A DNA stretch of 64,000 nucleotides from Perilla frutescens (GCA_026008535.1 BRKX01000014.1:54051006-54115005), one strand, 5' to 3'; positions 1-12,712 are shown, counted from the first letter of the stretch. Notes: generated from the letters alone by a model not told the origin. Program-made: numbers and translations.

Positions 1-408
1 TACATTTTCTTTCATTTTTTTCTTCAATTTTAATTTCTTTAGATTTAGTATAATTTTATAATTTTATTTAGGGTTTATTCCACCTAATTAGTATTTATAA
101 TTATTTTTTAATATTTAATTTTGATTTTTTAGTTAATATAATTGATTTTTGGGGTTGATCATTCCAAACTTAAGGTATATAATTTTTTAAAATTTTAAAT
201 TTTAGAAATAATTATTAATTAGGACTAGTTATAATATAATAAATTTTATTTTTACAAAAAATATTATTAAAAATATATAGTTTTAATATTGGCACACGAT
301 TGACACATAAAATTTGAACTAGAGAATCTCAACTCGTATAATTATATATATATATATACATACATATCATCCATTTAGCACGTGCAACAAATAATATAAC
401 ATCGTGTA

Positions 409-457
<49 letters not shown>

Positions 458-740
458 AATTTTTGAAAAGAATTAATAATTCATGAACGTGACGATTTTT
501 AGATTTTAATAACAACAATTACAATCTACGTAAGTCTATTATATTATCCAAAATAAATTATTCCTAATATGCAACTCAGTGGACATCAGTCACTGTCTAA
601 AATTAGGTACAAATCTAAGCCTTCATTTTTTGACTAAAGATAAATATTAATGATGGTAAATTTGACTCCAAAATATGTTCAATTCGAGTAATAATAGAGA
701 CGCATTTCTTTCCTTTTTACCCGTGAAAACATAAATATTA

Positions 741-966
741 CTCCTCCGTTTCATTATGATTGTTATTTTTTTTTTTTGTCAAAATATTTACTGTTTTATA
801 TATTTTCACACTCTTTCTATCAATTTTAACCCATTAAACTCTATTTAGAAAAATATTAGTGAATAAAATTTTATATCATATATGAGGGATATGTATATTA
901 GTCCATAAAATTAATTATTTATTCTAGATAAAAAATTAAAACAACAATCAAAACAAAATGGAGGGG
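741..966. mobile_element. Stowaway-like MITE, family A
   Basis: The termini CTCCTCCGTTTCATT and (inverted) AAAATGGAGGGG are flanked by TA on both sides (739-740 and 967-968). Subterminal sequence is also inverted: GATTGTTATT on the left and AACAATCAAAAC on the right. A CTCC(T/C)CCGT-type TIR with TA target duplication is typical of Stowaway elements (Tc1/mariner). Related copies lie at 58159-58476 and 59556-59818. Confidence 0.7.
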
Positions 967-1206
967 TATAAGATAAATGAGAAATTATTAACTACCCTTA
1001 CGGGTACTATTCACATACCGGTAAGATTGTGTCACGTGGACAACTTTTTTGATATATAACATTTAATTAAATTCAAGATCTTTCAATTAAAAAAAGTATA
1101 GTCTAATTCCTCTTTTCCCATAAATTAAAAATGTATTTAATACATTTAAAAAAAGTATGGAATCATTAATATTAATTTCCAAGAAAAAAACATAAATAGG
1201 AATATA

Positions 1207-1446
1207 CTCATTTCGTTTCCATTTAAGTGTCATTTTGGAGGAATGCACACAAATTAATAAATTAATTAAATTACCTAATAGTCCCTTACGTGAATATCTC
1301 AAATGAGTTAAATATTGATGCCTAAATACATTAAATGAGGGTAAATGTGAGAAAAATGTGAATTTTATATCTCGAATTTGTACAATAATACTTTTTTTGA
1401 AACAAAATTAAAATGCTATAACGACACTTATTCAGAAATGGGGAAA
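1207..1446. mobile_element. Stowaway-like MITE, family B (copy 1)
   Basis: The body is nearly the same as 29015-29246: shared blocks include GCACACAAATTAATAAATT near the left end and AATGTGAATTTT...CTCGAATTTGTA in the middle. The ends are the decayed ACTC...CGTTTCCATTTAAGTGTC and GACACTTATTCAGAAATGGGG. Diverged copies lie near 36565 and 39510. Confidence 0.65.
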
Positions 1447-1635
1447 ACATTAAATATAGAAGAATTTAATACTTATTTGTACTAAATAAATGTGACTATA
1501 ATTATTAACACGCAATATAATAATTATAAAATTAATAAAAATATTTAAGAAAAATATATTACCATGTGTTCAATGTGTGTCGACATGACACCATGACACG
1601 AACATGATAAAATTAAATAATAATCAAGTATATAT

Positions 1636-1907
1636 TCACTCCGTCCTGATTATATGATCTATATTATTATTTTGGGGTGTCGCAATTATATAGTCTTATT
1701 ATTATAAGTAGCATTAATTTTCATAGTAATATACAAATATACCCTTATTTATTCATGAAAATTAAAAAACGAACCACTTAAATTTTAAAAATCATAAATA
1801 TTAAATAAGAATATTATTGAAAGTTTAGCTTTAATGTCTTATTTTTATAAATATTTATAATCCACGCGTGACTATAAAAAATAAACTGTACAATTGAGAT
1901 AGAAATA
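1636..1907. mobile_element. Stowaway-like MITE, family C (inverted copy)
   Basis: The left end ACTCCGTCCTGATTATATGATC and the right side ...CAATTGAGATAGAAATA match, in reverse orientation, the elements at 31983-32255 and 63712-63995. All carry an internal ATTATATAGTCTTATTATTATAAGTA-type block and a row of A/T-rich sequence around ACGCGTGA. Exact ends are approximate. Confidence 0.55.
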
Positions 1908-1980
1908 AAATACAATATTTAAACTCAAAATCAAATAAGATTTTGACATTTCCCTCTTCAAACAAAGAAACACACACACA

Positions 1981-2007
1981 CACGTGTATGTGTGTGTATA
2001 TATATAG
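1981..2007 (+). promoter_or_regulatory. Putative MHX promoter: G-box and TATA box
   Basis: A CACGTG palindrome (1981-1986, plant G-box core) is followed by TATATATATAG (1997-2007). This is about 30 bases upstream of the start of a pyrimidine-rich leader exon, so transcription probably starts near 2030. The CACGTG sits at the edge of a CA/TG simple repeat, so its regulatory meaning is uncertain. Confidence 0.45.
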
Positions 2008-2032
2008 CCTATAGATACAGATTTCATAGTCC

Positions 2033-2186
2033 ATGCAGGTTTGTTTCTTTAGCGCCACATCTCAAATAAACATTCTCCTTCAATTCATTCCCCCCCAAAT
2101 TTCCTCCCACCGCCGCGCAGCTCCACTCCGCCTCCCCTCTCCGCCGCCGATTGTCGGATCTTCTCGCCGGAGATCTCCGTTCGACG
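2033..2186 (+). other. MHX 5' leader exon (untranslated) with a candidate uORF
   Basis: This is a C/T-rich, GC-richer tract ending in GACG|GTGAGT, a strong donor. The matching acceptor is TTTGATGCAG at 3863, just before the MHX start codon. An ATG at 2033-2035 reads open through this exon. After splicing it continues 18 codons into exon 2 and stops 16 bases beyond the MHX AUG, overlapping it in another frame. No other ATG occurs in the leader. Whether the uORF exists depends on the transcription start, which I can only place near 2030. Confidence 0.55.
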
Positions 2187-3863
2187 GTGAGTTTCTTACT
2201 TCCGCTCCCCATTTTTAGCTGCTATTCCGCCGTCAATTCGAAGTTCACCGGTTTCGAACTGCGTGTTTCCGGCGCCCTAAAAAGTTCGGAAAACTCGAAT
2301 TTTTCCGGTGAGTGATTGCGATTGCTGATTTTGTTGTTTTTTTTGCTTTGTTTGAATTGATTGATATGTGGTTGTTTGTTTATGAGTGGGAATAGTCAAT
2401 TTGAAACGTACGAGTTCACTAGTTTTTGTTGGTGGTGGGGTCTTAATCGATGAATGCCGTGTATCTATGATCTGATGTAAAGTGTGTACCCGATTGTTAG
2501 CTCGTTTTTTCTCGGGTAAATAGGCTTTAATATCTCGTACTATTCGAAAACGGCCTTTTAATATCCGAACTCTTGAAAAACTAATGGAAACTAACATCAG
2601 AAGTAAGTTCTTTTGTGGGAGATTTATTGATGATATGACTATTTCGAGAAGAAAATTTTACTCTCTCCGCTTCATTTTGATAGATTTGTTTAGCTTTTTG
2701 AGATGTTCCGATATACATGCATGATTCTATATATATTTAGCTAATTTACTAATATATACCCCTATTTAATATATTTACAATAAACATTAATTCACTGTCA
2801 AAGAAATAAAGAAGGGCATATTAGAATTTTTTTTGATTAATTGTATGTCTTTCCCAATCTTTTTCTTAACCCCGTAAAAAATCTCAATCAACCTATGGAA
2901 TAGAGGTATTGAGTATTAATTTTATGAATTGAACCGACGGTTTTGATTGCTCTCAGAGTACATAAACTTTTTTAGTTGCCCGAAAAATATAGCTCGAGTG
3001 TTAGTTTTAATTAATTTTTCAATAGTTCGAGTATTAAAATGTTATTTAGAATAGTAGTATAAGATAGAATTGCGATTTAGGCAATGAGATACTAAAGTCT
3101 ATTTACCATTTTTATTTGTGTGGCTTTTTGTGCATTGATTGATTGAGGACATAATTGGGATTGTTTTGAGTGTTTAATTTGCATTTTGCCATAAATATAC
3201 AAATATTGATACGAACACGATATATGAATTTTGCCAACTTTTTGTCAAATTTCTTATTTCTATAAAAAAAATGTTAAATAATTTGCTGGTCCAAGTTGGC
3301 ATGTACAAATTTAGTGGTACCAGCTAGTGCTACTACCATGTGTTTGATATTCGAATACGAATGAAAACTAGTTATTTATTTATTTATTTTTATTTGTGGC
3401 CTTTTGTAGCTTGAAACAAGGTTTTCATTGACTTAATTAGTTTGGGAAATAAAAAGTCAGGAAGTTTTTGGTAAATGCTCTTTTCAAGATTAATTATTGT
3501 GGAAAATTAGCTTAAATTCCCCAAAAATTAAACTAAGTCTTCTACAATATTTAATGCAAAATAATTAATATCCAAGTTGTGCATAGAGGTGAATTTATGG
3601 TGATAAATTGGATACTAGGTAGTTGAAAGCATAGCAGAAGTAGTACTTATTTTTATTTACTTCTTTCTGCACAAAAATAGATTAATATTTCCTCTTCATG
3701 TATTTTCAATAGTTCATTTAATCTATGTGGATTTATCTCTTTATTGGAAACATGTTTATTGGCAAGTTTTTGGTAAATTGATGTCATTTTAAACTATTGA
3801 TTTTCTGTTGACTTGTAACTGTTTTCCAGACTTTTTTATTTAATGAAGAAATGTTTGATGCAG
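2187..3863 (+). other. 1.68 kb 5' leader intron of MHX
   Basis: The intron runs GTGAGT...TGATGCAG and is AT-rich. A leader intron that boosts expression is known for Arabidopsis AtMHX, so its presence here fits the family. Around 2656-2920 it contains a decayed MITE-like stretch (starting CTCTCTCCGCTTCATTTTGA) whose interior resembles 32340-32520. Confidence 0.6.
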
Positions 3864-3899
3864 GTGGTGGAGCTTTGAACATAAAACACATTTATTTAG

Positions 3900-6800
3900 A
3901 TGGCCTCTCTGAATAACAATAGTTCAGACAGCATGCATGAGAAATGCCAATTTCATTTGCTTTTCCATTTTGAGACCATGCTTAGCCATGGGTTAAGGGG
4001 ATTCTTATATTTCCTAGCTCTTGCCTACTGTTTCATTGGATTATCGGCTATCACGGGCCGTTTCTTCTGGTCCATGGAGAATGTGGTCAGGCATTCTCGA
4101 GCCGTGGAAGAGATAGATCCTAGTACTAATGCTAAAGTAGTTCGGAACAAAAAGGTTTGGAACTACGCAGTAGCTGACATCGCTCTGTTGGCTTTCGGGA
4201 CTAGCTTTCCCCAGATTTCTTTGGCAACAATTGATGCAATACGGCATATTGGAGACTTGTATGCTGGAGGTTTGGTTTCTTTTCTTCTCCGAATAGATTT
4301 CTATTCATAAATATCTCATCATTCTCTCTTTTGGGCACTTGAAATCTCATTCATTTCTTCGTAATATGCTTTTCTTAGCTATACATTGTGTTCAGTACTT
4401 GATTGAGTTCTTATGCATTGGAGATACCAATTACTAACCATGAGATTTTACCAGAAAGTTCTCGATTTTCTCTAGATTGTGGCTCATGCACAGCTAATTG
4501 TGGCTTTCACATTGTTTGTTTTTTCCAAAATGAAGATATATGGAAAGTTTGATGAGTTTGAGACATATGCAAGTTTGTTTTGTGAATCAACATGAATATA
4601 ATAGAAATGTGATGGTGTATAACATTTTAATAAAACTTAGAAGTTGCCTTATTTCTTACTGATATATTTGGTTTTACTTGGAGTAGTAAAATGATGCTTA
4701 TCAATTTTATGAACAGGTTTAGGTCCGGGAACACTCGTTGGTTCTGCAGCCTTCGATCTGTTTCCCATCCACGCTGTTTGTGTTGTTGTTCCTAAAGCCG
4801 GAGAACTGAAAAAGATAGCAGATCTTGGAGTTTGGCTTGTGGGACTTTTCTGGTCTTTCTGGGCTTACATTTGGCTATACATAATACTAAAGGTCATACA
4901 TCTTTTTCTCTTCGAAATAATTTCACTGCAGATTGAAATATTGGGAGATATATAACTTATATCTATGTTATAGGTTTCATCAAATAAAAAATTTCACAAA
5001 CTTCAACTTTGCAGGTGTGGACTCCAAATGTAATTACTCTATGGGAAGCTCTATTCACAGTATTGCAATATGGCCTACTGCTTACACATGCCTATGCTCA
5101 AGATAAGCGTTGGCCATACGTGTCTCTACCAATGTAGGTCGTTGGTTGATTTGATACACTTCGTGTTATCTTCTTTCTCCCTCTGCAAAACAAAATCCAA
5201 GTTTTTCGTTTGTTGATTAGGAGAAGAGATGAGAGGCCGGAAGACTGGGTTCCAGAAGAAACTCCACGATACATGAAAGGAAATACGGCTCCTCTTAGGG
5301 ACTCTGATATGCATGAAGACGATGAAGCTGGAAACAAGAATGTTGTCAACATTTTCTCTATCCATTCTGGTAACACAGGTAATCTTTAATTCTATGTAAC
5401 TTCTAGTATCATTTGAAATTTGAGCATAATCATGTTTATGTGAAGCAATGAGTAGATGTTGCTGCCATACATTATAGTAATATTTTTCTAATATTGGAAA
5501 AGTGAGAAGAAATGGTTTCTCTAGTGTAGGATGCAAAATAAGGGTTCGTGTGGAATGAGTTTGATTCATTCCTCGTCTGTTAATCAAAGAGGAAACATTG
5601 TAAAAGGCAACAAACATGACTGATCTGCTTCATTCTGGATAACTTAAGAAATAAACATAATTAGTAGAGGTTTACAAAAAAAATTTAGGCATGTGGGATG
5701 ATATATATCTGCAGAAGTAAGCCAATTCTCTGCAATGTGCTCTTAGCTGTTGTCTGAAATGACATCTGCTTAATCCTCCTCAGAAAAATCTGCTCAAGAT
5801 TCGATTCTTGAGCAAGACAATGATCTGCTCTCCATCTGGAAGCAGCAGTTTATTGATGCTGTCACGGTACTCTCTTTAGGCTAACTTTGCCTCTACCAAT
5901 ATCCGTTGATGTCTATTCGCCATTCATAGCTATCAATTTCATGCTCGAACAGTTGGAGAGTGCAGAATCAAGGAAACTTAACAACAATTCGTGGCTCCGC
6001 CTCACAAAGGCCTTTTGGCAGTTACTCATTGCACCGTGGAGATTGATGTTCGCGTTTGTGCCTCCGTATCAGATTGCTCACGGATGGGTTGCATTCATTT
6101 TCTCTTTGGCATTCATCGCTGGGATAGCTTACGTTGTAACAAAGCTCACCGATCTAATAAGCTGTGTTACAGGTTTTAACTCTTTGCAAGTGTGTGTGTG
6201 TGTATGTTAGTTTGATCAGCCTTGAGGAGTGTTGTTGTGTTGTATTTGTGTCTCTCAGCTACATTGTCTCGATTCGCAGGCATTAACGCGTACATCATAG
6301 CATTAACCGCTCTGGCCGCGGGAACGTCGTGGCCAGATTTGGTGGGAAGCAAGATTGCAGCAGAGAGGCAGATCACAGCAGACTCTGCCATAGCTAATAT
6401 CACTTGCAGGTTCTTTTCTCTCCTCATAAATTACTATCCGTTTTCAAATTTTTTCCACGTTCGGGAAAGTAATATGATTCCTTATGTTAAATTTTTTTAT
6501 GTTTGGTTCAATTTTAATGAATTAAGGAAAGTAATTGAAATCATTAAAAGAAGGGAAATGAGACTACTTTCTGGATTTTCAAGTAGGTATTCTGATTACC
6601 AGTTATCTTTTATTTTTTATGAATTATTATTAAATTCGGATTCATAATTTAAATAGAAATATAATAAAAATTAAAAAAATTTGAAGAATGAAAATTTTTG
6701 GATTTTTATTTATTGATTAATATTAAATTTAGATTAAAAAATCTAAACCAAAAAATATGAAAAAGTTTAAAAAATTGCTAAAACAAATGGGATATTTTTT

Positions 6801-7408
6801 TTTATGTCTATCAATAATAATTATAAATTGGGTTCCTAAAATTATAACTATATTGTTTGTACCTTAAAAAATTATAAATATTATTGATAAGACAAAAATA
6901 ATAAGACCTCAAGTTTAGATTTTTCATTCCTTACTCGATAAATTTGAATCTAATATTGAAATTAGAAAGCTAACAGTTTTCATGTTATGTTATGTTGCCA
7001 GTATTCATTTTTCTCATAATCACATTCCCTGAAAGCATATTACCAAATAACTTTTACGTTCGTTCCAACCAAACGAGCACTTACACTCGGATTTGCTCAC
7101 GTTTGTGCAGCAACTCGGTGAACATATACGTTGGCATTGGCGTGCCATGGCTCATCAACACGATGTACAACTACATCGCGTACAAGGAACCATTACGGAT
7201 AGAGAATGCGGCGGGGCTCAGCTTCTCTCTGCTCGTCTTCTTCGCAACGTCCGTAGGCTGTATCGTTGTTCTCGTTTTCCGGCGCCTTACATTAGGCGCG
7301 GAGCTTGGTGGTCCGAGACATTGGGCATGGATCACTAGTGTTTATTTGATGATGCTATGGCTTATTTTTGTCACACTATCATCTTTACGAGTTACCGGTG
7401 TTATTTGA
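3900..7408 (+). CDS. MHX: Vacuolar magnesium/proton exchanger, MHX family (8 coding exons)
   Basis: Predicted exons: 3900-4269 (exon begins at 3864), 4717-4892, 5015-5133, 5221-5378, 5784-5866, 5953-6172, 6280-6409 and 7111-7408. They join in frame with GT-AG introns to a 517-residue protein, close to the roughly 540 residues of Arabidopsis MHX. It has the two inverted alpha-repeats of the Na+/Ca2+ exchanger superfamily. Alpha-1 is at about residues 90-145 (LLAFGTSFPQ, then GPGTLVGSAAFDLF). Alpha-2 is at about 377-432 (AAGTSWPDLVGSKIAAE, then ANITCSNSVNIYVGIGVPW). Hydrophobic membrane segments flank a long acidic hydrophilic loop at about 220-300. Characterised MHX proteins exchange protons for Mg2+ or Zn2+ across the vacuolar membrane; that role is inferred from family. 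The first ATG in the spliced main frame was chosen as start. Intron 8 (6410-7110) is unusually AT-rich. I see no break. Confidence 0.92.
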
Positions 7409-8668
7409 GAAAATTAATTAAATATAATATTGGATGTATTTTATATCAACCACATCTATGACATTATATATTTAATTTACTCAATTATTTTTGTTCGCCT
7501 TTTCACAATTTCACATCCGCTTTTGGCCGAAAAATGCATGTTGTGTTAGATTTAATTAATTTTTAAATAATTTAGGTTTTTACTTGACAAAAGTGTCACA
7601 TTGTGATATATTAAAAAAAGAGAGAAAATTTAAAGTATAAACTAGTTAATATTAATATGGCTTAGTTTTTTAAATCTGATCAGAGGAATTTTGGAATGAT
7701 CACGTGCGAGTTATGTAAATTTTTGAATTAAAATGTATAAAAATAATATTTAATGTTTTGCTCAAATTAATATTTAAATCAATTGCAAAATACAAATATT
7801 TTTTTATTTTATGATTTGACATTTTTAAACAGAATTTTTTTTTCTCGAAAATTGTACAGTATTTTTTTTTAATATATAGTATAAATTTACTCAAATATTT
7901 TTGTTGGCACTTTCACGATTTTGGCCGAAAATGCATATTATGTTATATTTAATTATTTTTAAATAATTTAAGTATTTAATTGATAAAAGTATCACATTGC
8001 GAAGTATAAATTAGTTAATATTTAGGGATGAACATTTGATTTTTCGGTTCGGTTCGATCCCGAAAATGTTAAAACCGAAGAAAATCGAATTTTTTAAAAG
8101 TAGAACCAAACCGAGCCGAATTTCTGATCGGAACCGAATCGAATTGGACCGAAATATTTCGGTTCGGTTTTGAACCGAAATTTTTCTTAAATTTTCTGAT
8201 TTTTTTTTTGCTTTAAATTCTCTCGATTCGATATAATTAAATATGTAGAAGTATGAATTAACTAATTATCAAGATTCAAGTTCAAAAAATACCGATAACC
8301 AATTGAATAAAGTCCAAAATGGTGTAAATTCCAACAAAGTAAAGCCGAATAAACTATAAAGTCTAACAAAATCGAGTATTTTTATTGCTAATATATATAA
8401 ATTCGGTTTTTCGATTCAGTTCGAGTATTTTCCTTCTGGACCGAACCGAAACCGAAAATCGAATTTTTGCTAGAAAAAAACCATACCGAATTGAATTTTG
8501 AAAAGAAGTTCAGTTCAGTTCAGTTTTCGATTTTCGGTACTTTTTGCTTGCTCCTATTAATATTAATGCACATACGAATCGAGTTCGAACTTGACTCGTG
8601 TTGAGCTCGAGCTCGTAAAATTAAAGCTCGACTGAACTCGAAGTTGGTGTGTTTCAGACGAGCTAAGT
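7409..8668. other. Intergenic MHX-methyltransferase, with repeats
   Basis: No gene seen. It contains a diverged direct repeat of about 125 bases (7472-7600 and 7883-8003, sharing TTTTGGCCGAAAA(A)TGCAT and ATTTTTAAATAATTTA), and the TTCGG-rich element described separately. The end (8580-8645) is rich in GAGCTCGA-type motifs and runs into the methyltransferase leader. Confidence 0.6.
8028..8557. mobile_element. Short dispersed element rich in TTCGGTTCGGTTC
   Basis: The left part has TTCGGTTCGGTTCG and the right part GACCGAACCGAAACCGAAAA, i.e. inverted subterminal tracts. The outermost bases are also roughly inverted: GGGATGAACATTTG on the left, and CAAGCAAAAAG read from the other strand at the right end. 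This pattern is typical of small non-autonomous plant DNA elements. The family is not assigned and target duplication is unclear. Confidence 0.45.
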
Positions 8669-11474
8669 ATGAAACTGTTTGTGCGGTTTCCTCAGCCAAT
8701 GACTGCTCCTCTTCCACGGTCGCCGCCATGGCTGTTGCCCGGTTCCGACAAAATGAGAAACCGCATATTCAACTGCAAGTTCAGCAACGACGAAGACCAC
8801 CGTCATTTCAAACCGGCTTTGGACCGCGCTTCTCTTCGTCTGCAGGAGACCCTCCGCCCAGGCATGCTCTCTCTCTCTCTAGATGTGTGTGTTAGTTCGT
8901 GGGGGAGAAATGTTGTGCGCGTAATTTTCTTTCAAGCATTTCCTCAAACAGCTACTGTGCTTAAAAACACAGCACCATTTCCTGTGGTGAACAGCTATGT
9001 CTTTTCTATTTAAAAAAAAAAAAAGAAAAAGAAAAAAACAGCTATGTCGTTTCGGCAATAACAGTATATGTTCTATGTTTGAGGGTTAAAATTTCAAGAA
9101 TTGGAAGCTCTAAACTGGTGGGATGAGTGATGAAATAATGTGGGAATTATGCTTCTATTTGTTATAATTTCTTGTTCAAGTGCAAGAAGGGAATTAGGGA
9201 AGATTTGTTGATTTTTGTTTTTGTTTGGGCAGATCCTTTATTCATGGACCCCTACATCAGATGCCTTCTGCCTCTTGATATTCCAATTAATGTGATGAAT
9301 GAGGGTTCACACAAACACTGCATTGCAACCAAGTTCATTGATGATAAACTCATCAACACACTTCAAAAAAATGACGGGCTTAGGCAGGTATTACATTCAA
9401 GCACATCCCTCCGAACATACAACATGTTCATTGTCAAATAGTCTTTCCCTAATCTAACATGTACCTAAAGTTAGTAGGAGAAGCAAATCTCTTGTTAGAG
9501 GGATTCAGTTGGCAAGAATATATATATATATATATATAGCCAAGACTAGGAAGAACTAGTAGTTGAGTTAGATTCCTCTCTAGCAACAATAGAGTTATTT
9601 GATGAGTTTTGCATGGATTATGGTATTAGGATGCATGTGATCTAATGACTATTCCACATCAATGAAAACTTACAACCAGAAACTATAATTGGTGATTTCA
9701 TTTCTAGTTTTAGGTATTATCAATAGTTTGAGGGAAATTCATAGAAGGAAAGTATCTATTTCATTGAATATCAGATAATCAAATCATGCAATATGTGTTT
9801 GTAGTTAATAATACTGCAGATTACTAAAGCAGGAGACTAAAGCTAGCTAACTAACTAATCACTGTAATCAACAGTCTTAATTTATTCCCAATCCATGCAT
9901 GTGTTAACGAACGGTGTTGATCTTATGAGCAATGCAGCCTCAGATTGCTGAGCTGGAAGCGTGTGTGTGTGGAGTAGTCATTACATCACTTGCTTCCTTA
10001 TACTATAATCCATGCAAAACTCATCAGTTATTCCTTGTTTGGAAGTGGCATGCCTAATATAGCATTCTTTGCCATGTGTTCCATTTCAATTCTTGCTCGG
10101 TTGATTCAGATTCTACGTGGAGTTAGTGACCATCCTATGTGGAAGGCTGAGTAGATCATTTTCCGTGAGTTTTGAAGTCATAGTTTGTTGTTGTTGTCGT
10201 CTTGTTGGCCGTTGCAGATTGTTTTCTTGACGGATGGAATGGATACTCGGCCTTACAGGCTCAACTGGCCAGCATCGACAATACTATTTGATATATCTCC
10301 GGACATAATATTCAGACGATCAATTCAGAAGCTTGAAGGTCTGTTTACACCACTATCCCCTAGCATTACTCAGTATCTACATATTACTTTGCTTCTTTGT
10401 AAATACTTCTTGGTTGGTGATTTGGCTGAGTTTTTTGGAGAAACTTTGAAATTTAGGATAAATATGTTGAGGTATTGACATTTGATCCAAGTTTTTTTCT
10501 GTGAAATTATGACAGCATACGGCACATTCTTAAACTTCGTATGGTATAGTTTCTTTCCTCGTTTTGATATCTGTTTGAGTACTTGAGTGTGTCGTGACAG
10601 TGTGTAATCTCTCATGAAAACTATTAGATGTTGGTGCTAAGATTCCAAGAAGGTGCTTGCGCTATCATGTTCCGTCTGAAGCCTCTGATATTCAACGAGC
10701 TTTACGGATTAAAGGATACAACGGCACCAGACCTAGCCTGTGGGTTCTTCAGGTGATCAAATTATGTTCTTCATCATCAAACCTACTCTTCTATAAGATT
10801 GCTTTTCACTTTTTCTCCGGCCTCATTGGTATATTGCGTTGTGTATACAACCTCTCTCTTTTAGAAGTTACACGCGATGGTGATTTCTGTTGGCAATCAT
10901 GCAGGGACTTCCAATGGCTACTTTGGCCAACTTTGAAGAGATTTTAGGCATCGTGAGTGCTTTAGCCATGAAGGGATCATTCATCGTCGGAGAACTGCCT
11001 AGTTGGTTGGTCGAAACTGAGACGAAGGTGGGCAAGTTTTTAGTTTTGTTCAAGAGAAATCACCCCCACCCTTGAACTGGAATGAAGATCTTGATCCATT
11101 TATTGTCTCCGTTTAGTCTGCAACGTCGAAATGGATGGACAAACTGTTCGTGAGCCACGGCCTAAAGGTGGAGGTCGTTGAGCACGACAAAGTTGCAAGA
11201 AACCTCGGGAAAGATTCATCATCCGGTGACTATGAATACACACTATTTGCAGCAGAGCAGATGCAGTTTTCTGATGATCAGGTGATCAACTTTGATGTTT
11301 AATATCTCTTTGGTTTTCATTCTGGTTAGCAGGCGGAGGGGCTCGTTTCGTTCTCGTTTTCGTCGCGTTTAAGAATTTAACGGGTGATTCGAAATCTTGC
11401 AGATGGAAATATGGAGAAGAGAGTTTCAAAGGATTGAAGATGATGGAGATGAAGAAGGCTTTGAAGAGCTCTAA
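8669..11474 (+). CDS. SAM-dependent methyltransferase, leucine carboxyl methyltransferase (LCMT) family, 7 exons
   Basis: Predicted exons: 8669-8861, 9233-9387, 10218-10338, 10628-10752, 10905-11027, 11117-11281 and 11403-11474. They join in frame to 317 residues. The LCMT-type fold is shown by LDRASLRLQETLRPDPLFMDPY at about 51-71, the SAM-binding motif I region FLTDGMDTRPYRL at about 119-131, DISPD at about 142, and GLPMATLANFEEILGIVSAL at about 199-218. The C-terminus is acidic (DDGDEEGFEEL). Plant members are annotated as putative O-methyltransferases; their substrates are largely unknown, and I do not claim this is the PP2A carboxyl methyltransferase. Introns 2-6 are GT-AG. Intron 1 requires a GC donor after CCAG at 8861, described separately. 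The start is the first ATG in the frame that carries the family motif. Confidence 0.82.
8862..9232 (+). other. Non-canonical GC-AG first intron of the methyltransferase gene
   Basis: The conserved junction ...LQETLRP|DPLFMDP needs a phase-1 splice after CCA-G (8861) and before AT-CCT (9233). The intron then begins GCATGC and ends TTTGGGCAG. No GT nearby keeps the motif in frame. GC-AG introns are a known minority class. A sequence error of GT to GC is the simple alternative. Confidence 0.6.
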
Positions 11475-12465
11475 GTAGACACCATTTTATTTTATTTTTG
11501 TTAATTGTTGTAAAAATCGTGAACTTTGAGCGTAGTTGAAAATTTAATACGAACTTCAAACGCAGGCAATTAAGATACCAACTTATAACTTGTGTGTTAT
11601 TCAATATCCTCAAATTTTTGTTAAAAAAAAAATCCGTCTCCAATTCAATTGACAACTTGCTCGTTTATTCAAATTTGTTGTTTGTTAGACCATCAATTTT
11701 TAAAAAGGGATGTTAGAGAGGCCGCATTTCACACTTATGTCTACAAAAAATTGAGGATTTTGAAATTCGGTAACATCAACGTCTTTTTTTGAAAATTGAT
11801 AGCCAATCCCGATGTACTTGAACAAACGAGTGAATTGTCAGCTAAATCATCAATAAATTATTTTTACAAAAATTTGGGGATGTTGAATAACATCTAAATT
11901 AAAACTTGATATCATAGTTGTCTACCTTTTCTTTGTAAATTAACATTGTATATCCAAAGTTCATGATTTTTAAGATAATTATTTTTTTTATTATTAGTAT
12001 AAAGTGAGTTTTCCTTTTTTTGGACTCATTTTCTGTATTCATTGGGCCTTGAGGCCTTGTAAAAGCCCAGATCGAATTGCGCCTTTTAGCCCAATTATTA
12101 TTCTATCCCAATTCAAATAATATTTCGTTTTATCTTTCAATATCACCCACATATCCCATAATATAAATTAAATGTACATTTGGATTTTCCCATAAGGCCC
12201 TATAAACGCATCATTGCAAGATATTTATTTATTCTATTTGTTGGGAAAATATGAGTATTGGATTTCGAATCTGAGATATCTCTCTTTTATATAAGGGTAT
12301 CCGTCGTTTGAGTGTTTCTGAACGAATTTTAAAAAGTTGTAGAGTTAACAAAAATTAACTTACATATTTTAGAGTTACATTTTAAATGTATAATTACTGC
12401 TACTTCGCTTATATGAGTTTATTAATACATTTCAATTTGGGTTTATTGATTCCAATTAGGGTGTA

Positions 12466-12712
12466 TATTTATTTTGAAAAAATTAATTATCGAGCACAGT
12501 GCACTCACCGGACGCATGCACTGGTCGTTGGATAAAAAAAATTAAATAAATCCACTTTAATTTTAGGATTCACTAATTTCATTTTAGGGTATATAATTAT
12601 TTCAAAAAAATAACTGCCGAGCACAGTGCATGAGCCCATGTGTTAGCGTCGAGCGAGTGCACTGCAAGTCACCGCATAAAAAAAAATTAAATTAATTCAC
12701 TTTAATTTAATG
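12466..12712. repeat. Two-copy tandem repeat, about 123 bp unit
   Basis: Both units contain CGAGCACAGTGCA, a following CACTGxxxG... tract, a run of A plus TTAAAT, and CACTTTAATTT. The first starts near 12466, the second near 12590. Units are about 75-80 percent alike by eye. Confidence 0.55.

Larger units (their letters stand above)
1..1980. other. Gene-free AT-rich upstream region with MITEs
   Basis: No open frame here looks coding. The stretch holds an (AT)n microsatellite at about 409-447 and three short Stowaway-like MITEs, listed separately. The remainder is low-complexity AT-rich DNA in which I see nothing else. It is the upstream intergenic space of the MHX gene. Confidence 0.7.

Noticed and set aside
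5126..5617. 163-codon minus-strand frame antisense to MHX exon 5 and flanking introns
   Set aside because: It overlaps well-supported sense exons, crosses splice sites and has no motif; an antisense shadow.
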